Shown here piece after piece: positions 52,949 through 64,000 of a stretch of DNA of 64,000 nucleotides. The DNA comes from Atrichornis clamosus (Eukaryota > Chordata > Aves > Passeriformes > Menuridae). Numbering within the stretch: the first letter of the stretch is position 1; each line of letters begins with the position of its first letter. The notes under the pieces were generated by a model that saw only the letters and a program-made list of their open reading frames with translations, ran no database searches and was not told where the DNA came from. The translations under genes and the position numbers were made by a program. The DNA is taken from contig WBMZ01000342.1 in NCBI GenBank assembly GCA_013400975.1, positions 1 through 64,000 of the forward strand, read 5' to 3'.

Positions 52949-53200
52949 TTGAATCATATTTACTCTTGCTTAAACACATCCAACAAAGGTGGAAGTGCTT
53001 CTTGGCATAATAAAAAGATTTTGCAAAACATGGAATTTTGGCAAATGTTACCTATGGAAAAAAATTGCATTCAAATCTTTGTAGACCATGCTTTGACTTC
53101 ACTAATTGTTTTTCTACATTTATTTTTTTGGTAGGACAGTGTTTTGGAAGGCATAAGAAGAACTTGGCATCTTAAGATTATTGTCTTTTTGGGTCTTTGC

Positions 53201-53218
53201 TTTTTTTTTTTTTTTTTT
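53201..53218. repeat. Poly-T tract
   Basis: Eighteen consecutive T followed by CAG. No downstream exon-like sequence with a good donor is evident, so it is listed as a simple repeat. Confidence 0.85.
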
Positions 53219-55358
53219 CAGTGGATTAAAATGTAGAATTATGTACTGAGGACTCAAAATACATAACATACCCCTCTTGTGGGGAAGAAGAGGATGTGTG
53301 TAGAGTAAACACTAGGGAACAACCCTTAAGAGCTCTCCTGCTACATTTATCCCCTGTTACTGTTTCTTCTATTTCTCCTGAACAAAAGATGTTACAAATA
53401 GTTAAGTAAAGAGAGTAGATGAATATGTAGCATTTTGGTCCAAATGTATATATTTTTAACAAGAATTTAACTTTGGTATTTCTGTGGGGTTTTTCTTGTT
53501 TGTTTGTTTTGAAATTTCACTCGCATTTTTCCCTTTCTATTCCATTGCAGAAGTATTAGGAAGTTTATTGCTGTGATATGGTTTTGAACTCTTTTGGTTC
53601 TTATTTAGTCCCTTCCTGGTGTAAAGAGAAATCTGAGCTCTCTGGTGCTCCAGGGTGGTGATGATCACGCTTAGGTCTGCTGGTCTCTTAGCCACTCTCA
53701 GTTCATAGCTCTGAAAAGTATTAGAGGCCACCTTTTAAAGATGTCTGTTGTTGAAAATTGGGAAGTTTAAAAATCTTGGAAAGGTGGAAATTGCATAAAT
53801 AAGCAGAGTTCCTGAAAAAAAATTATTAATGCTTCAGTAGGTGCCAGAACAGTAAAAACTGGGCTCTGACCATGCTGACTGGGAGAGGCAATACTGAAGA
53901 GAGTTATGACCAGTTGTAAGACAAGCTGTCTTCTCCTAGAACTTCAAGTGCCCAGACACAGAGTGTTTGCTCCAATGATTTGAAGACATATCACTGCAGG
54001 ATCAGTTCTTTTTTTCCACCCAGGCAAATACTGCAAGACTAAGAGCTGTTAAAGTTATAACAAACAAGCATTCCTGACTAGATTTTCAAATTTCTCACTA
54101 TACAAACTTTTAAGAAAATAAGAGTTGGGTTACTGTGCACTGCTTCTCTACTCCAGTTGTAACATGCTTTCTGGTTTTGTGTTTATCTGTAAATAAACCA
54201 CATTTCAGACAAAATTGCTATGTCCATATATAAAGCTGAGTACAGGAGAATTAATTCAAAATCTTTTTCCTGGTCTATGCTCATTTACCTCTCCTTTATT
54301 AGGCTTTGGTCTCTTGCAAACAAGATAGCAAGTGCAGTGTTTATTTTGTTTTCTCTTAATAGCTGACCTTGGACTCTGTTAGAAAACAATGTCTTGGGCT
54401 AAACTTAATGTAACAAACTCAGGCAGTGAGCAGAAGTGGTAGAAAGCCTGCTTGAGCCATCAGTGTGAGAGGCTGGAGCTTCAATGGTGAAAACAGCTTT
54501 AACCTCGGCATCTTTATTAGCCTGCTGCAGAAAGGGGGGAAAAAAATGGAAAAAGAAAAAAAACGTAGCTATGTCTAGGAATGAGGTGAATCCATTATTT
54601 CTGGTAGGATCTGTGTTGAGCTATGGTCATAAGTTCAGGTGGCCTCCCAAGTTACAGTAATAGCCATGTTACTGCTTCTGTTTTTATTTTCCACTGTGGG
54701 ATGTTAAAGATGGCATGGTAAGATTTCATATTTTCCCCCTGCTGTCACTTCACAGAATTACTCATTTGCCTTAAATATAAAAGACAGAATTTCTTCTGAT
54801 CTTTATGGTTTTTTACTGTGACAACACTGAAATTTTGAGGTCAAAGTTACTCTTTTGGGGGTACAGCCTGCAGCTTAGTCCTGGATTTCCTGGTTTCTTT
54901 TCCCTCTGCAACTATGTTTTGTCTGCTTGGGTTTCCACTGGGTAGTGTTTGGGGTTAGTTTGCATTTGCTGCATATTCAGGAGTTTCCCACTGAGTCAGT
55001 GTTAGTCACCTAATGGGGCTGTTGAGGGTAGGCAGGTCCAAAATGCTCATAGCTGCTTCTGATTGGAGCTGCTCTTGCTAGTTTGGAAAGGTGAAAGACC
55101 ATCTGATACCAGTACCTTTCTGAAAGCAGGAGGAAATAGGGATGGGCAAAACAATAATCTTGTGGCTTTTAAAACCGTTATGGGTTTCCCATTACAAACA
55201 CTGTAAGTGGAAGTTTTAATGTGCATGTGGAGTGTTGTCTGTATGATTTGCATTTCCAGGTTTATAGGCACACTCTTCCAATCCCTGTAGTTTCACTAGT
55301 GACACAGAAAAGTATAGCTAGGTTTCTCTCAAATTCAGCATTCCTAACTAGTTTGCTT

Positions 55359-55378
55359 TGTATTAGTATACTAATACA
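55359..55378. repeat. 20-bp perfect palindrome
   Basis: TGTATTAGTATACTAATACA equals its own reverse complement. It is followed at once by a further partly symmetric ATTAGTATAATGTACTA stretch. Local AT-rich palindromes can arise by chance or extrude as cruciforms; no mobile-element context is seen. Confidence 0.85.
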
Positions 55379-58300
55379 TTAGTATAATGTACTAGACATC
55401 CATATTTGAAGAAAAAACTAAGGTATTGTGGCTTATAACATTTAAAAGCTTTAGAAGGTTCACTATTGATTCTGTTCTTCTTTATGGTAGTACTTTGGAC
55501 ATATCTGAGAACTAGTAGTTATTTTGAGAATCTTAGTTTGTTGAGAATCTGAAACCTGAGAATTTTGGGGCATGATTTTTTCATTTTCTACTAAAAAGAT
55601 ATACAAGCACCTGACTTGACCAGTCACTGGGAAATTTGTGGTGTATTTGGAGAAAACACACTAAGTGCCACAGGTTCCTGCAATCAGAAAAACCCTTATA
55701 TACTCAGTTTATAGGTGTAACTTGTTTTATTCAAGCTGAGATGTGGGGGAGCAGGTTTGTGTGATAGATACAAGCTGCTGAATTCTTGCAGAATATCATG
55801 TGTGGTTTACACTAAAGATTTTATACATTTAAATATCAACACTTAAAAATCAGCAACATTGAGCTGACATGCCTTACTGTTGTTGACTTAAGCCAAAACT
55901 GGTTGGCTCTCCTAATGGTAAGGAGCAAACTTGAATTACAGAAGTTTATTCTGTTCATGTTGACGTTAGAGTGGTGCAAGGTTTGCTCTTTAAATGCGGG
56001 GTCCATCCTGAGGTTCACAGTAGAATAGGTATAAATATTGATGATGTGGATAATGTTGTTTTGTATAAAGACAACTGGACAGAGGCAGAGAGAAAGAAAA
56101 ACGTGATTTCTGTAACTGCAGTTGCAGCTTTTAATACAACTCAATAGTTTACCCGTGGAATAGTGTGTGAGGTCAGATGGAGCTCAGACTAGGAAATAAC
56201 ACAGTGATTCACTTTTCCAAAGCAACTTGGCTTTTTTTTTTTTGCCTTTAAACAAATCTTAGTTGAAATAGAACAGAGCAACGTAAGTAGAATGCTTTCG
56301 TTGTTGTTGCTAACTTTTCTTCCTGCTAAATTTTATTTTGTTGTACTGCAGTTAATGAATTACAAAAACCTTCGACTAAGTGGACAATCTCTTAAAACAA
56401 AGGGGTTTTTTTAAACATTTATTGCCTTTTGACTTTTTCTTTTGATGGCAGGAACAAAAGGACACTTGTTTTTCTATTCTTACTTGGCCAGAATACAAAT
56501 CAAAATAGTAAAATAACTACTGCATTTGCAGGGTGGCAGCTTTAATAAATCAGTTAAATACTTCAGAGTTCATAGTTCTTCCTGTTTTCAGTATGGGGAA
56601 TTCTTTATGAATGCTCTAGTGCTTTACCTTGATTATCACCTTGAAGACTTGAGACAAAGTGTAGCACTGTTCTTTTTATAGTATCTGCAAAAAATTACTG
56701 ATTTCCTCTGTAAATCACTGGAAATTATTAGAAGAATGCATTTTTTCAACAAAAACAACATTTCACTCTATTACTCTCATGGATTTTTCATTTTTAAGGA
56801 AGTCTGCTCTGGAGTGCTATGAAGAAATGAATAGTTGTTACTACGGACTGTTATTAAAATCAGTTAGATGTTGCTTTAGAGTAGTGTGTATCTCCTGCTC
56901 CAAAGGATCTGTCACCATACTCCAGTTTAGTAAGTCTCTGAAATAGCATTAGCTTCTAGCTGTGCAAAAGTTTAAGAGTTGATGAACTAACAATTTATTG
57001 TGCAAGGCCACCAGGGGCACTGGCTCTGTATATTTTAATGGAAGTATAGATTATTCATTTGAACTGGCTAAATGAAAATGGTGACTGTGCTCTGTTGGTG
57101 ATGTTATTGCAGAAAGATGCCTTTAGGAAATAAAACCCCTGTCCCATGGATGAAAGTGTGCTTCTTTTTTTCCATGCACTTTCCCCAGGTTAATTGAACC
57201 TACCAAACTTAACTTCAGCAGAGTAAAACTGCAGTTTGTAGTTCAAAAGGAATTTAAAACCACTAAGAAGGATCTTGATAACTGACACACCATCTATAGT
57301 TTGAAATTCCGTGAACTTGCTTTTGTAGTTATTTCTAAAGGCATAGCACTAGCCTCAATCAATTTTGAATTTTATAAGTATAAGCATCTTTGATCACTTC
57401 TGTGGTATGTGGAAAATTATTATACCTTTTTTTTCAAAGGTGTAATGAATTCTGAAAACTTGGTATACTGTGGGGATGTTTCTTTTCAAATGTTTATATT
57501 ACTCCCCTGAAACTGAGAGCCCTTTCTCCTCAGTGTTATGGTCATAATACACTTGCATCAATTATGTTAGGTCTTTAGTTCGTTTTCCTTCCTTCTGAAA
57601 AAGCGCTCCTGGAGCTCTAGGAGTAATAAAAAACCCCCTATTCCTCCTCCTCTTGATCTTTTTTCCCTTGGTCTCTTTTCCTTTGTTTCTTCATCCATCT
57701 AGTACTTTCTTCCATTCCTCTTTATTAGCAGAGAGGAGCTGTTGGGCAGAGGGAGTCCTCTGGATAACGGACATTCTAGTAGGGAATTATCTAGTTCTTG
57801 AATCCAGGAGCTGTGTGGACTGGTGTTGGAACTGGGCACATCAAATGAGGAGGATGATGTCTTGCATTTCAGGTTGCTTTTACAGCATTTCCTGAATGTG
57901 TCAATGTAAATCCCAAATTAGTTCATTGCAAATGGAACTTGCCTGACTAAAACAGTGCAAAAGAAAGGAGATTTAGATTGCTAAACAGGCTGTTTAGTTA
58001 CACTTGTTTTCAGCCTTCTGTATAAATTATTCTGTTCCTTGCTCAGGATGAAGTCAAACTTTATACTGTTTTTATTCTAGATGATTGTGGGAAAGCACCG
58101 TCTAACTCGTTTTTCTCAACTTCTTCACCCTGTTGGAAGAGCTTTTCATTGACAGTGTGTCAAAGCTTATTGAAGTTCTTGACATTAACTACTGTATTAA
58201 ATATAAAATACTGCATTCTAAATTGTCTCATGTTAGTTTATGTGGCATTTTTCTTTTCTCTGGGAATTTTACAGACATTGTAAGGCAGCTGCAGTTGGAA

Positions 58301-58872
58301 GCCTGCTGCTGTGTCTTGGAAGCCAGCTGAAGTATCATTCTTTGTATGAACTTTCAAACTGCTATTTGGCTGAAGACAGCACAGTGATTCAAATCTGAGA
58401 TGTCAGAGTGCACTGATGAGGAACTGTTTTAACTGAGGTGGTTTATCTAATCGGTCTTGTTAAACTGTTTTGATCATTCAAACTGGTCTGACATATCTGT
58501 ACAGAGCCAAGTCTCATTGTAATCCTACTTAAAGGCAGTTTGTGGACAATTTTCTTGTAAGACTGATTTGTCCACAGACAGAGACCTGTTTCTGTCTTCT
58601 GATGTTTTGTTGATTTGTTAGAAACTGAATAGAATCGGCTGAGTACTTTACATTAGCAAAACTAAGCTCTCAAAGTGTAATAGCACCTATATTATGTAAT
58701 AATTTAACACCTAGTTCCTTTACTATCCCTTTTGTGGTTCAGTTATTCCTGAATCTTAAAACCTCTGTAGTATGAATGCAGATCAGTAGCTTTGATAAGA
58801 GAATTTATATGCGTAAAGCAATCTCCTATGGATAAAGGTTTAAATCACTTTACAGAACTTACTTATTATTAT

Positions 58873-59220
58873 TTACTTCCTGACCTCATGAGGAGAAGTT
58901 GGAAACTGTGCTGTCCCTACCATCTGCAAACTCTTTGAGGCTTTGATGGCTGTTGTGATTGCCATTCGCATTGACAGGCTGCTGTACTGAAAAGAACAGG
59001 AAGGGAAACGTGAAACCTGGGCCCGCGTGCGATACGGTATCGCGGTGCGGGACAGCACGGATCTGCATTGTGTGCGATTACCAGACACTAAATCAGCTGG
59101 GCTGTGCCAGAGCCAGAAAGCAGTAGCTTTCACACTTGCTGCCTGTTTCCCACTCATTGTAAAGTCCTGCCCTATCACTTGATAGACCTGGAAAGGAAGC
59201 ACAGAGGAAGCAAGTGCCAC
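58873..59220 (-). other. Exon-like signals on the minus strand (candidate antisense transcript)
   Basis: On the minus strand an acceptor with a long pyrimidine tract, TTCCCTTCCTGTTCTTTTCAG-like, places an exon start at 58986. A donor ATG|GTAGGG follows 66 bases later (exon 58986-58921), with a TTCAC branch-point match about 25 bases upstream. A second acceptor-like site would start an exon at 59187. The 66-nt segment is open in two frames, and a 115-codon minus-strand frame spans the region. I recognise no protein family. An antisense non-coding RNA exon or chance signals are both possible; chance is the more likely. Confidence 0.25.
59009..59076. promoter_or_regulatory. Compact intronic CpG cluster with 15-nt near-perfect palindrome
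   Basis: Ten CpGs (59009, 59024, 59026, 59030, 59035, 59041, 59043, 59048, 59058, 59075) occur in 68 bases, a density seen elsewhere in the window only in the promoter island. The core GCGATACGGTATCGC (59029-59043) is an inverted repeat of 7-bp arms around one base. It is too short for a CpG island. It could be a protected regulatory site or a recently acquired, not yet deaminated patch. Confidence 0.4.
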
Positions 59221-61150
59221 TGCTGGTTCAAAATGTTCCAGGGCGACTGGAAACTTTGAGCAATGGCCTGGGTGAGAAGAACAAGACCTTATTGACAGGG
59301 TTCAATCCTAGTTAAGTCTGTTTCCCATCAACTTCCTAAGTAATCACAGCCTTTCTTTTTTCATCTCCTCTGCATTCTCTGGGTCTCCCACTTTCACCTC
59401 CTTTTTTATTTTATTTATATTTTTTTGTTTTAGTGGGCTGAGCAACCAAGGAGAACTAGGAAGTTTTCCTCTCTCTGCTAAACCCTGGAGGAATTGCAAA
59501 TGAGAAAGATGACAAAAGCATTAGGGGTAGCTGTCATCTCCCCCTTTGTGCTCGTGTTTCTCCAGGTTTTCCATTGAATATTCTTTGAATTTCTCTGTTC
59601 AGTAGGGTCTTGTTCTTATCATCTGATATGCGTATTCCTCCAGTGATGCTGTGGCACATGTGGTTTGTTATGTTCCGATTAACCAATGTCATAGTCTGGT
59701 GGCTGTTGCTAGAGGGCTACAGCCCTGTAAAGATTTGTGCATGCACATATGTACATGTAGTGGGAGAAGTATGTAAGCTGAGACTTTCTTTTTTAGTTTC
59801 AAGCTCATCTAGACTGTGTACGACTTTATGAAGCTTTTATACCATAAACTAACCCACTTTTTCTGGTGCTGCAGTTCTAAACATGGAGCAATGTGCCCCT
59901 TGTGCACTATACTGTGCCATTTTGCATGGATGTATCCAGGAGTTTGCCATCAATGCAGTAAGCAGCCTCCCCTGTCAGTCTTGTTCTTCTAGGACTTCCT
60001 AGTGCATCTAAAATTTTTTACTTTAGTGTGTAACTCTCCTTAGGCTCTCTATGAGACAATAAAAGTTCATTTAATCTGAGGTAAAAAGAAAGGTTTCCCT
60101 CTAGATCAACATGCATTTGAAGGACGACTGGAGAGATGTCTGCTTAGTTTTGCACTTAAATGTCTGGCCACGATCGTGACAGAGCAGATCCACATAACAG
60201 AGTGTAAGCATGTAAGCACAGGTGGCATCTCAGTGTTTTTATGGTCTTTTTGTAGCAAGTCATTTGTCTCTGGTGGAATGCATTCACATATGAAAGGAAC
60301 AACCAATTCAAAAAGTCAGTGAGAAGATGCAGACTTTGGGCAAGGGTAATATTCGCTGGATTGGTTAGTGAGAACTCCTGTGGAGGGGTAAACTCTGCTG
60401 GGTTTCTGATGGTATGTACATTTTTATAAAGTTGATATGACTTACTGCTTTTGGTAAACCTGGCAATAGTCATGCCAGAAAAATCCTCTTATTTCAGGAA
60501 AATATGTGCTGTCATGTGTTTTGAGGAGCTTAATAATTTAAGTTTGACAAGGATTTCAAAGGAAAAAAAAAAAGAAAAATCCCTAAAATTAAGCAACCCA
60601 AGTTTTCAACTCTCAATGATATATAAAATGTGAAAATGGCTTGTATTCTGTGGTATAAATATAAGGTGTGCTAGGGATGTTTTTGAAAACTCAGTTGCTC
60701 AGGCAGACAGAATTATTGCTGCCTTCAGGAGCCCTGTGCAAGGGAGACGCCAGTGTGATACGGTGCTGCAGGGGCACATTGGTTTGCAGAGTATGCCAAG
60801 CTTGCACTATTTTTTTTTAAATGTTTTTCCTTCCCTATCTCCAAAATAGTTCAAATTCAATAACTGTGGTTAGGATATTTTGGAAAGATGTCCCCAGGCA
60901 CTTTATAATGGAACTTGGGAAGAGATTCAAGAGGCAGGAGTTCTCAACCAGCATTTGTAAGCAAGTTATCTTAAAATATACTGCCTCATAGTCTAAAATT
61001 AACTAAACAGAATCTGTAGTATTTTTAGGTCAGTGTATGAATCTGAATAAATCAAAGTATATGGTTGTTACCCAGTCAACTCACTACAAGTATTTTTTCC
61101 TCCCTTTTTTGAGATCTTAAGCAGTTTAAATCTCCCAGGCCTATTGAATG
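59221..61150. other. End of intron 1, no recognisable gene
   Basis: Unique AT-rich sequence upstream of exon 2. A-rich and T-rich runs occur near 60560 and 60811. No exon-like or RNA-gene signal is recognised apart from the acceptor listed next. Confidence 0.65.
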
Positions 61151-61153
61151 TGT

Positions 61154-61186
61154 TTCTAACATTTTCCTATATCTTACTCTTCCCAG
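61154..61186 (+). other. GMDS: 3' splice site and branch region before GMDS exon 2
   Basis: A good branch-point match, TTCTAAC (61154-61160), is followed by a pyrimidine-rich stretch and TCTTCCCAG ending at 61186. The branch-point A lies about 27 bases from the AG, within the normal range. The site is confirmed by the conserved GMD residues encoded directly after it. Confidence 0.9.
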
Positions 61187-61231
61187 GATGGATCGTACTT
61201 GGCTGAGTTCCTGCTGGAAAAAGGCTACGAG
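61187..61231 (+). CDS. GMDS: GMDS exon 2 (residues 39-53)
   Basis: This 45-nt exon encodes DGSYLAEFLLEKGYE, essentially identical to the vertebrate GMD segment that follows TGITGQ. Gly40 is the third glycine of the TGxxGxxG NADP-binding motif, and the rest forms the first Rossmann helix. Both junctions are phase 0, so skipping would remove 15 residues without a frameshift but destroy the cofactor turn. The donor GAG|GTGAGTG is near consensus, much better than that of exon 1. The next expected residues (VHG...) are not found immediately downstream and must be in exon 3, outside the window. Confidence 0.96.
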
Positions 61232-62825
61232 GTGAGTGACTTGGTGGCTGGCTGCAGGCTGATGGAGTCGTTTGGATGCTGCAGCTCCAGCCGGCTTCCT
61301 CTTCTTCTGTCCTTCTCTGTGTATGTTTTCCACTCCAGGCCTAGATAACAAATCAAAACTCCGGAGAGGAATGTGCAACATGGCCTGTAATCATGCCAGG
61401 TTATTGTACTATTTATCATCTAATGTCCACTGGTGGATTCCCTCTTCTCCTCAGGGTATAGCTGCTTTGCATGTTTCCCGCCAACTCAGATAAGCAGCAA
61501 CCTGCGTGAGCCAAAACTGTAAGGAATTAGGGAATAATTTATGATGCAATGTACCACATAAAGGAATAAGAATCTCCTGTTTGTTCTTTCTCCGCACCTC
61601 TCTCTCCACAGTAAAGGCCCTTTTATTTTGGCATTTATATTTCAACAGTGAAAACCTTGCATATTGCTTTCTCTGTTTAAAAAGAAAAAAAAACCTAAAG
61701 CAAAGAACAAATGACAAATTAGTACTTTGACAGAGTTACTTTCTACCTTTTGTCTTGGATTAATTATATTCTTTCTTTTAGCACATGATTTATACTTACC
61801 TTTTCCTTGAAATAAAGGGAGTTTGATTCCTTCTTGCTGCATAATTTTCTGTGGCAGAAATCACATTTCTTGTGGTCCAGCAAAGCAACAATCACGTTGT
61901 TGCCATTGCTATGGTGTGAATTGATGAGTTTGAACTGATGTGCGAATAAATGTAAGAATATTTGTCTTTTAGGTCATGCAAGATGCTTCCAAAATGTACA
62001 ATAATGGAAGGAAATGGGTGGTCAAATTAATCTCTCCACAATATAGTATTTTCTGGGGTTTTAGTAAAAGCTAATGATCAGTCTAATATTGAGTTTTATT
62101 ACTTCTCTTGTAATACTGCGTCATAACTTAGTGAAAAGTCTCTTCTCAGCCAGTCCTCTTTCCATGCTTTTGTACCAGGTTAATCTTGCCTTGCTTATAT
62201 CCTTTCTCCTGCTTTATTTATTGATTTACTCATTGAAGTCGGATTTTTTGGTGTTGTAAATTGATTATTTTTACTATTCTTCATTTGGGGAAGAGAGATA
62301 CCATTGGCTTCTACTACTTTGAAGGCAAAAGCACATATTACCACCTAGTACACAATGAAGTTGGGAACTGCCAACAGCAAATAAAATTAAATATAACCCT
62401 TTCCAAGGGTTGCTATGATTGGGTAGAATTTTTTTTTTCCGTTCCTCAACTCTCCATCAGTTTCTTGGAATTCTTTCCTCTATTCCCAGTTAGAGACCTC
62501 TGTTCCTAAATAACTGTAACACAAGAGTGCATGTGATAACTGATTGCCTCCCTAAATGAGATGCTTCATTTGACTTCTCCTTTTTTGAAACTTCAGTCTA
62601 TTTAAAGGTCTGGCCCTGTTGAGAAAAATCCACTGATCTTACATTCTTAACTAGATTAACCAGTCTGCACACATTTTGGCTTGTCACAGAGTTTGCATTT
62701 CACCTGTCCCATGCAGACAAAGGTACCTTTCAGCAGTTTTTTTAATGGTAACGTTGTTGTCATGGATTAAGCATTTGGCAGATTTTCTTGCTCTTGTATG
62801 TGCATACCAGAAAAAGGAGTGGGAG

Positions 62826-62851
62826 AAAAAAAAAGAAAAGAAAAAGAAAAA
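62826..62851. repeat. A-rich (GAAAAA)n tract
   Basis: An A-run followed by repeated GAAAA/GAAAAA units. Simple sequence; no retroposed body is recognised beside it. Confidence 0.8.
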
Positions 62852-63166
62852 GCAGGGTTTGCATGTTTCCTTGTTATCACTGGATGTAAGCGGCTCTCTG
62901 GATTTATCTGCTGAATCTTTTGAAGTTCTGGGATGACTGCATTTAGCACATCTCACTGGTCAAAAGTTGGAATCACAGTCAGCTAACATAAAGCTCTTGC
63001 AAGTCCAATCTTTCAGCAAGCTTTGAGCTGGCAAGATCTGATGTATTGGTCAACCATTCACATGAACTTAAATTTCAGCATGGCTTCATTTGGAGATAGA
63101 TAATTCACCACTGAAAAGGTCTCTCATCAGAACTTTAAGCCAAAATATTTAATTTTGCTAGAAGAA

Positions 63167-63418
63167 TCACAGAATCATTTAGGATGGAAGAGACCTCTAA
63201 GATCTTCCAATTGAACTGTTAACCCAACACTGCCAAGTCCACCACTAAACCATGTTCCTAAATGCCAGATCTATGTGTCTGTTAAATACATACAGGGTTG
63301 GTGACTCAACCACTTATCTGGGCAGCCTGTTCCTGTTCCTGAGAACCTTTTCTGTGAAGAAATTTTTTCCCAATATTCAATCTAACCCCCCCGTTGTAGA
63401 GCACCTCAGTTAACTTCC
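63167..63418 (-). mobile_element. CR1 LINE 3' fragment, reverse orientation
   Basis: Read on the + strand, it starts with AATCACAGAATCATTTAGGA and GGAAGAGACCTCTAAGATC, then continues through ACCACTAAACCATGTTCCTAA, GGTGACTCAACCACTTATCT, GGGCAGCCTGTTCC and GTGAAGAAATTTTTTCCCAA to TCTAACCCCCCC. This is the complement of the avian CR1 3' end in the usual block order. About 250 bases are kept, 5'-truncated as is typical. It is less diverged than the copy at 5941 and has no open reading frame. It strongly supports a bird. Confidence 0.92.
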
Positions 63419-64000
63419 TTAGAGTAATTTGTTGCTTTAAAACTGCGAAGTCTGATACTTGACTCAGCAAAATAGTAGTTCATTTGAGTACTCAAATCCA
63501 GCCCTTTTTGTGAAAGTGAAGTTATTATGGAAGTGTCTTTTCTTGAAGGTGTTTTTCTGTAAACCTGATGTCTGTATAAATTATTGACACATTCTATAAC
63601 TAATTATTTTGATAGGTATTTTAATTATATTTTTGAAAATTTATCTTTATAAATTCATTATTTGATGGAAATTTCTATGAGGTGGGCACTTTTCTCAGTG
63701 CCTCATGGATCCTCAGAGTGCAAATATTTTACTCAGTTGTGGGAAGTGTAGAGTTTGAATAGTGGAACACAGTATATTGTGAGCCTGCTCTGGGGTGGGG
63801 CACACAAGAGATTTTATGCAAGGAAATTGGCATTATAAATTTGTCTTGCGAGTTGTAAAGATGAAGTTATTGAGCTGTTTTTAGAGATCTTGCCACCAGA
63901 ATGTCATTCTTAAAGCAGTAAACTGCTCTCATTCTACAGTTGTGTGCACCTTTTAGTTTGGTTAAATTTTGTACTTAAGATGAAATGAAAGTATTTTCTG

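Larger units (their letters stand above)
45801..58872. other. Intronic sequence with no recognisable gene
   Basis: Thirteen kilobases of mostly unique AT-rich intron. It includes an A/C-rich tract at 46401-46445, an A-run at 52885-52896 followed by A/C-rich sequence to about 52950, poly-T at 53201-53218, a GTTT run near 53490-53510, a T-run near 56232, and the 20-bp palindrome listed separately. Open frames are short and unrecognised. Confidence 0.65.
271..61186 (+). other. GMDS: GMDS intron 1 (about 60.9 kb)
   Basis: Defined by the donor at 271 and the acceptor AG at 61185-61186, both fixed by the protein match. It is a phase-0 U2-type GT-AG intron of 60,916 bases. It is AT-rich and mostly unique; the only interspersed repeat I can recognise is one CR1 fragment. 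Homopolymer, polypyrimidine and G/T or A/C-rich tracts recur. In vertebrates GMDS lies beside the FOXQ1-FOXF2-FOXC1 cluster, so its introns are plausible hosts for regulatory elements of those genes; nothing in this window proves that. Confidence 0.93.
61232..64000 (+). other. GMDS: GMDS intron 2, 5' part
   Basis: Begins with the GTGAGT donor and continues past the window edge. Apart from the A-rich tract and the CR1 fragment listed separately it is unique AT-rich sequence. No further GMDS exon is seen. Confidence 0.9.

Noticed and set aside
56229..56292. T-rich tract, TTAG acceptor and AAC|GTAAGT donor enclosing about 20 nt
   Set aside because: The segment is too short for normal exon definition, and the -1 base of the donor is C.
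57005..57024. CTCF-like word GGCCACCAGGGGCACTGG
   Set aside because: The core matches CCACCAGGGG but is one G short before the expected GC, so it does not fit the full consensus.
1..64000. CRISPR arrays, operons, prokaryotic promoters, endogenous viral genes, tRNA or rRNA genes
   Set aside because: None is visible. The sequence is a vertebrate gene start with introns, and no repeat-spacer array, reverse-transcriptase or capsid-like frame, or tRNA box pair was found by reading.

Overview
This is vertebrate nuclear DNA, most likely from a bird. One gene can be supported: GMDS (GDP-mannose 4,6-dehydratase), on the + strand. The window holds exon 1 inside a CpG island at the left edge, a first intron of about 60.9 kb (271-61186), the 45-nt exon 2 (61187-61231), and the first 2.8 kb of intron 2. 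The bird assignment rests on two CR1 LINE 3' fragments (5941-6122 and 63167-63418), the absence of recognisable mammalian SINEs, and an AT-rich intron. A hand count of six arbitrary 60-base lines gave about 36% GC.

Layout. 1-600: GC-rich, CpG-dense promoter/5' region with a short CGG repeat, the first ATG (157) in a strong Kozak context, and the exon 1 donor at 271. 271-61186: intron 1, mostly unique and non-coding, with scattered homopolymer and polypyrimidine tracts, short tandem duplications, one old CR1 piece, a possible cassette (poison) exon at 4640-4714, and several motif clusters that could be enhancers. The best of these are a MEIS/PBX/SOX/forkhead-like cluster at 45541-45800 and a TAATTA homeodomain cluster at 42945-42996. 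A compact CpG cluster at 59009-59076 lies next to exon-like signals on the minus strand. 61187-61231: exon 2. 61232-64000: start of intron 2 with a second, better preserved CR1.

Function. Exons 1 and 2 join in phase 0 and together encode the first 53 residues: a variable N-terminal leader, the first Rossmann beta strand, and the TGxxGxxG NADP-binding turn. The 61-kb intron falls inside that glycine motif. The catalytic residues are in later exons outside the window. I found no second protein-coding gene, structural RNA gene, CRISPR array, intact mobile element or viral insertion. The many short open frames in the intron look like chance frames. No novel molecular system is evident; the points worth checking concern splicing and regulation.
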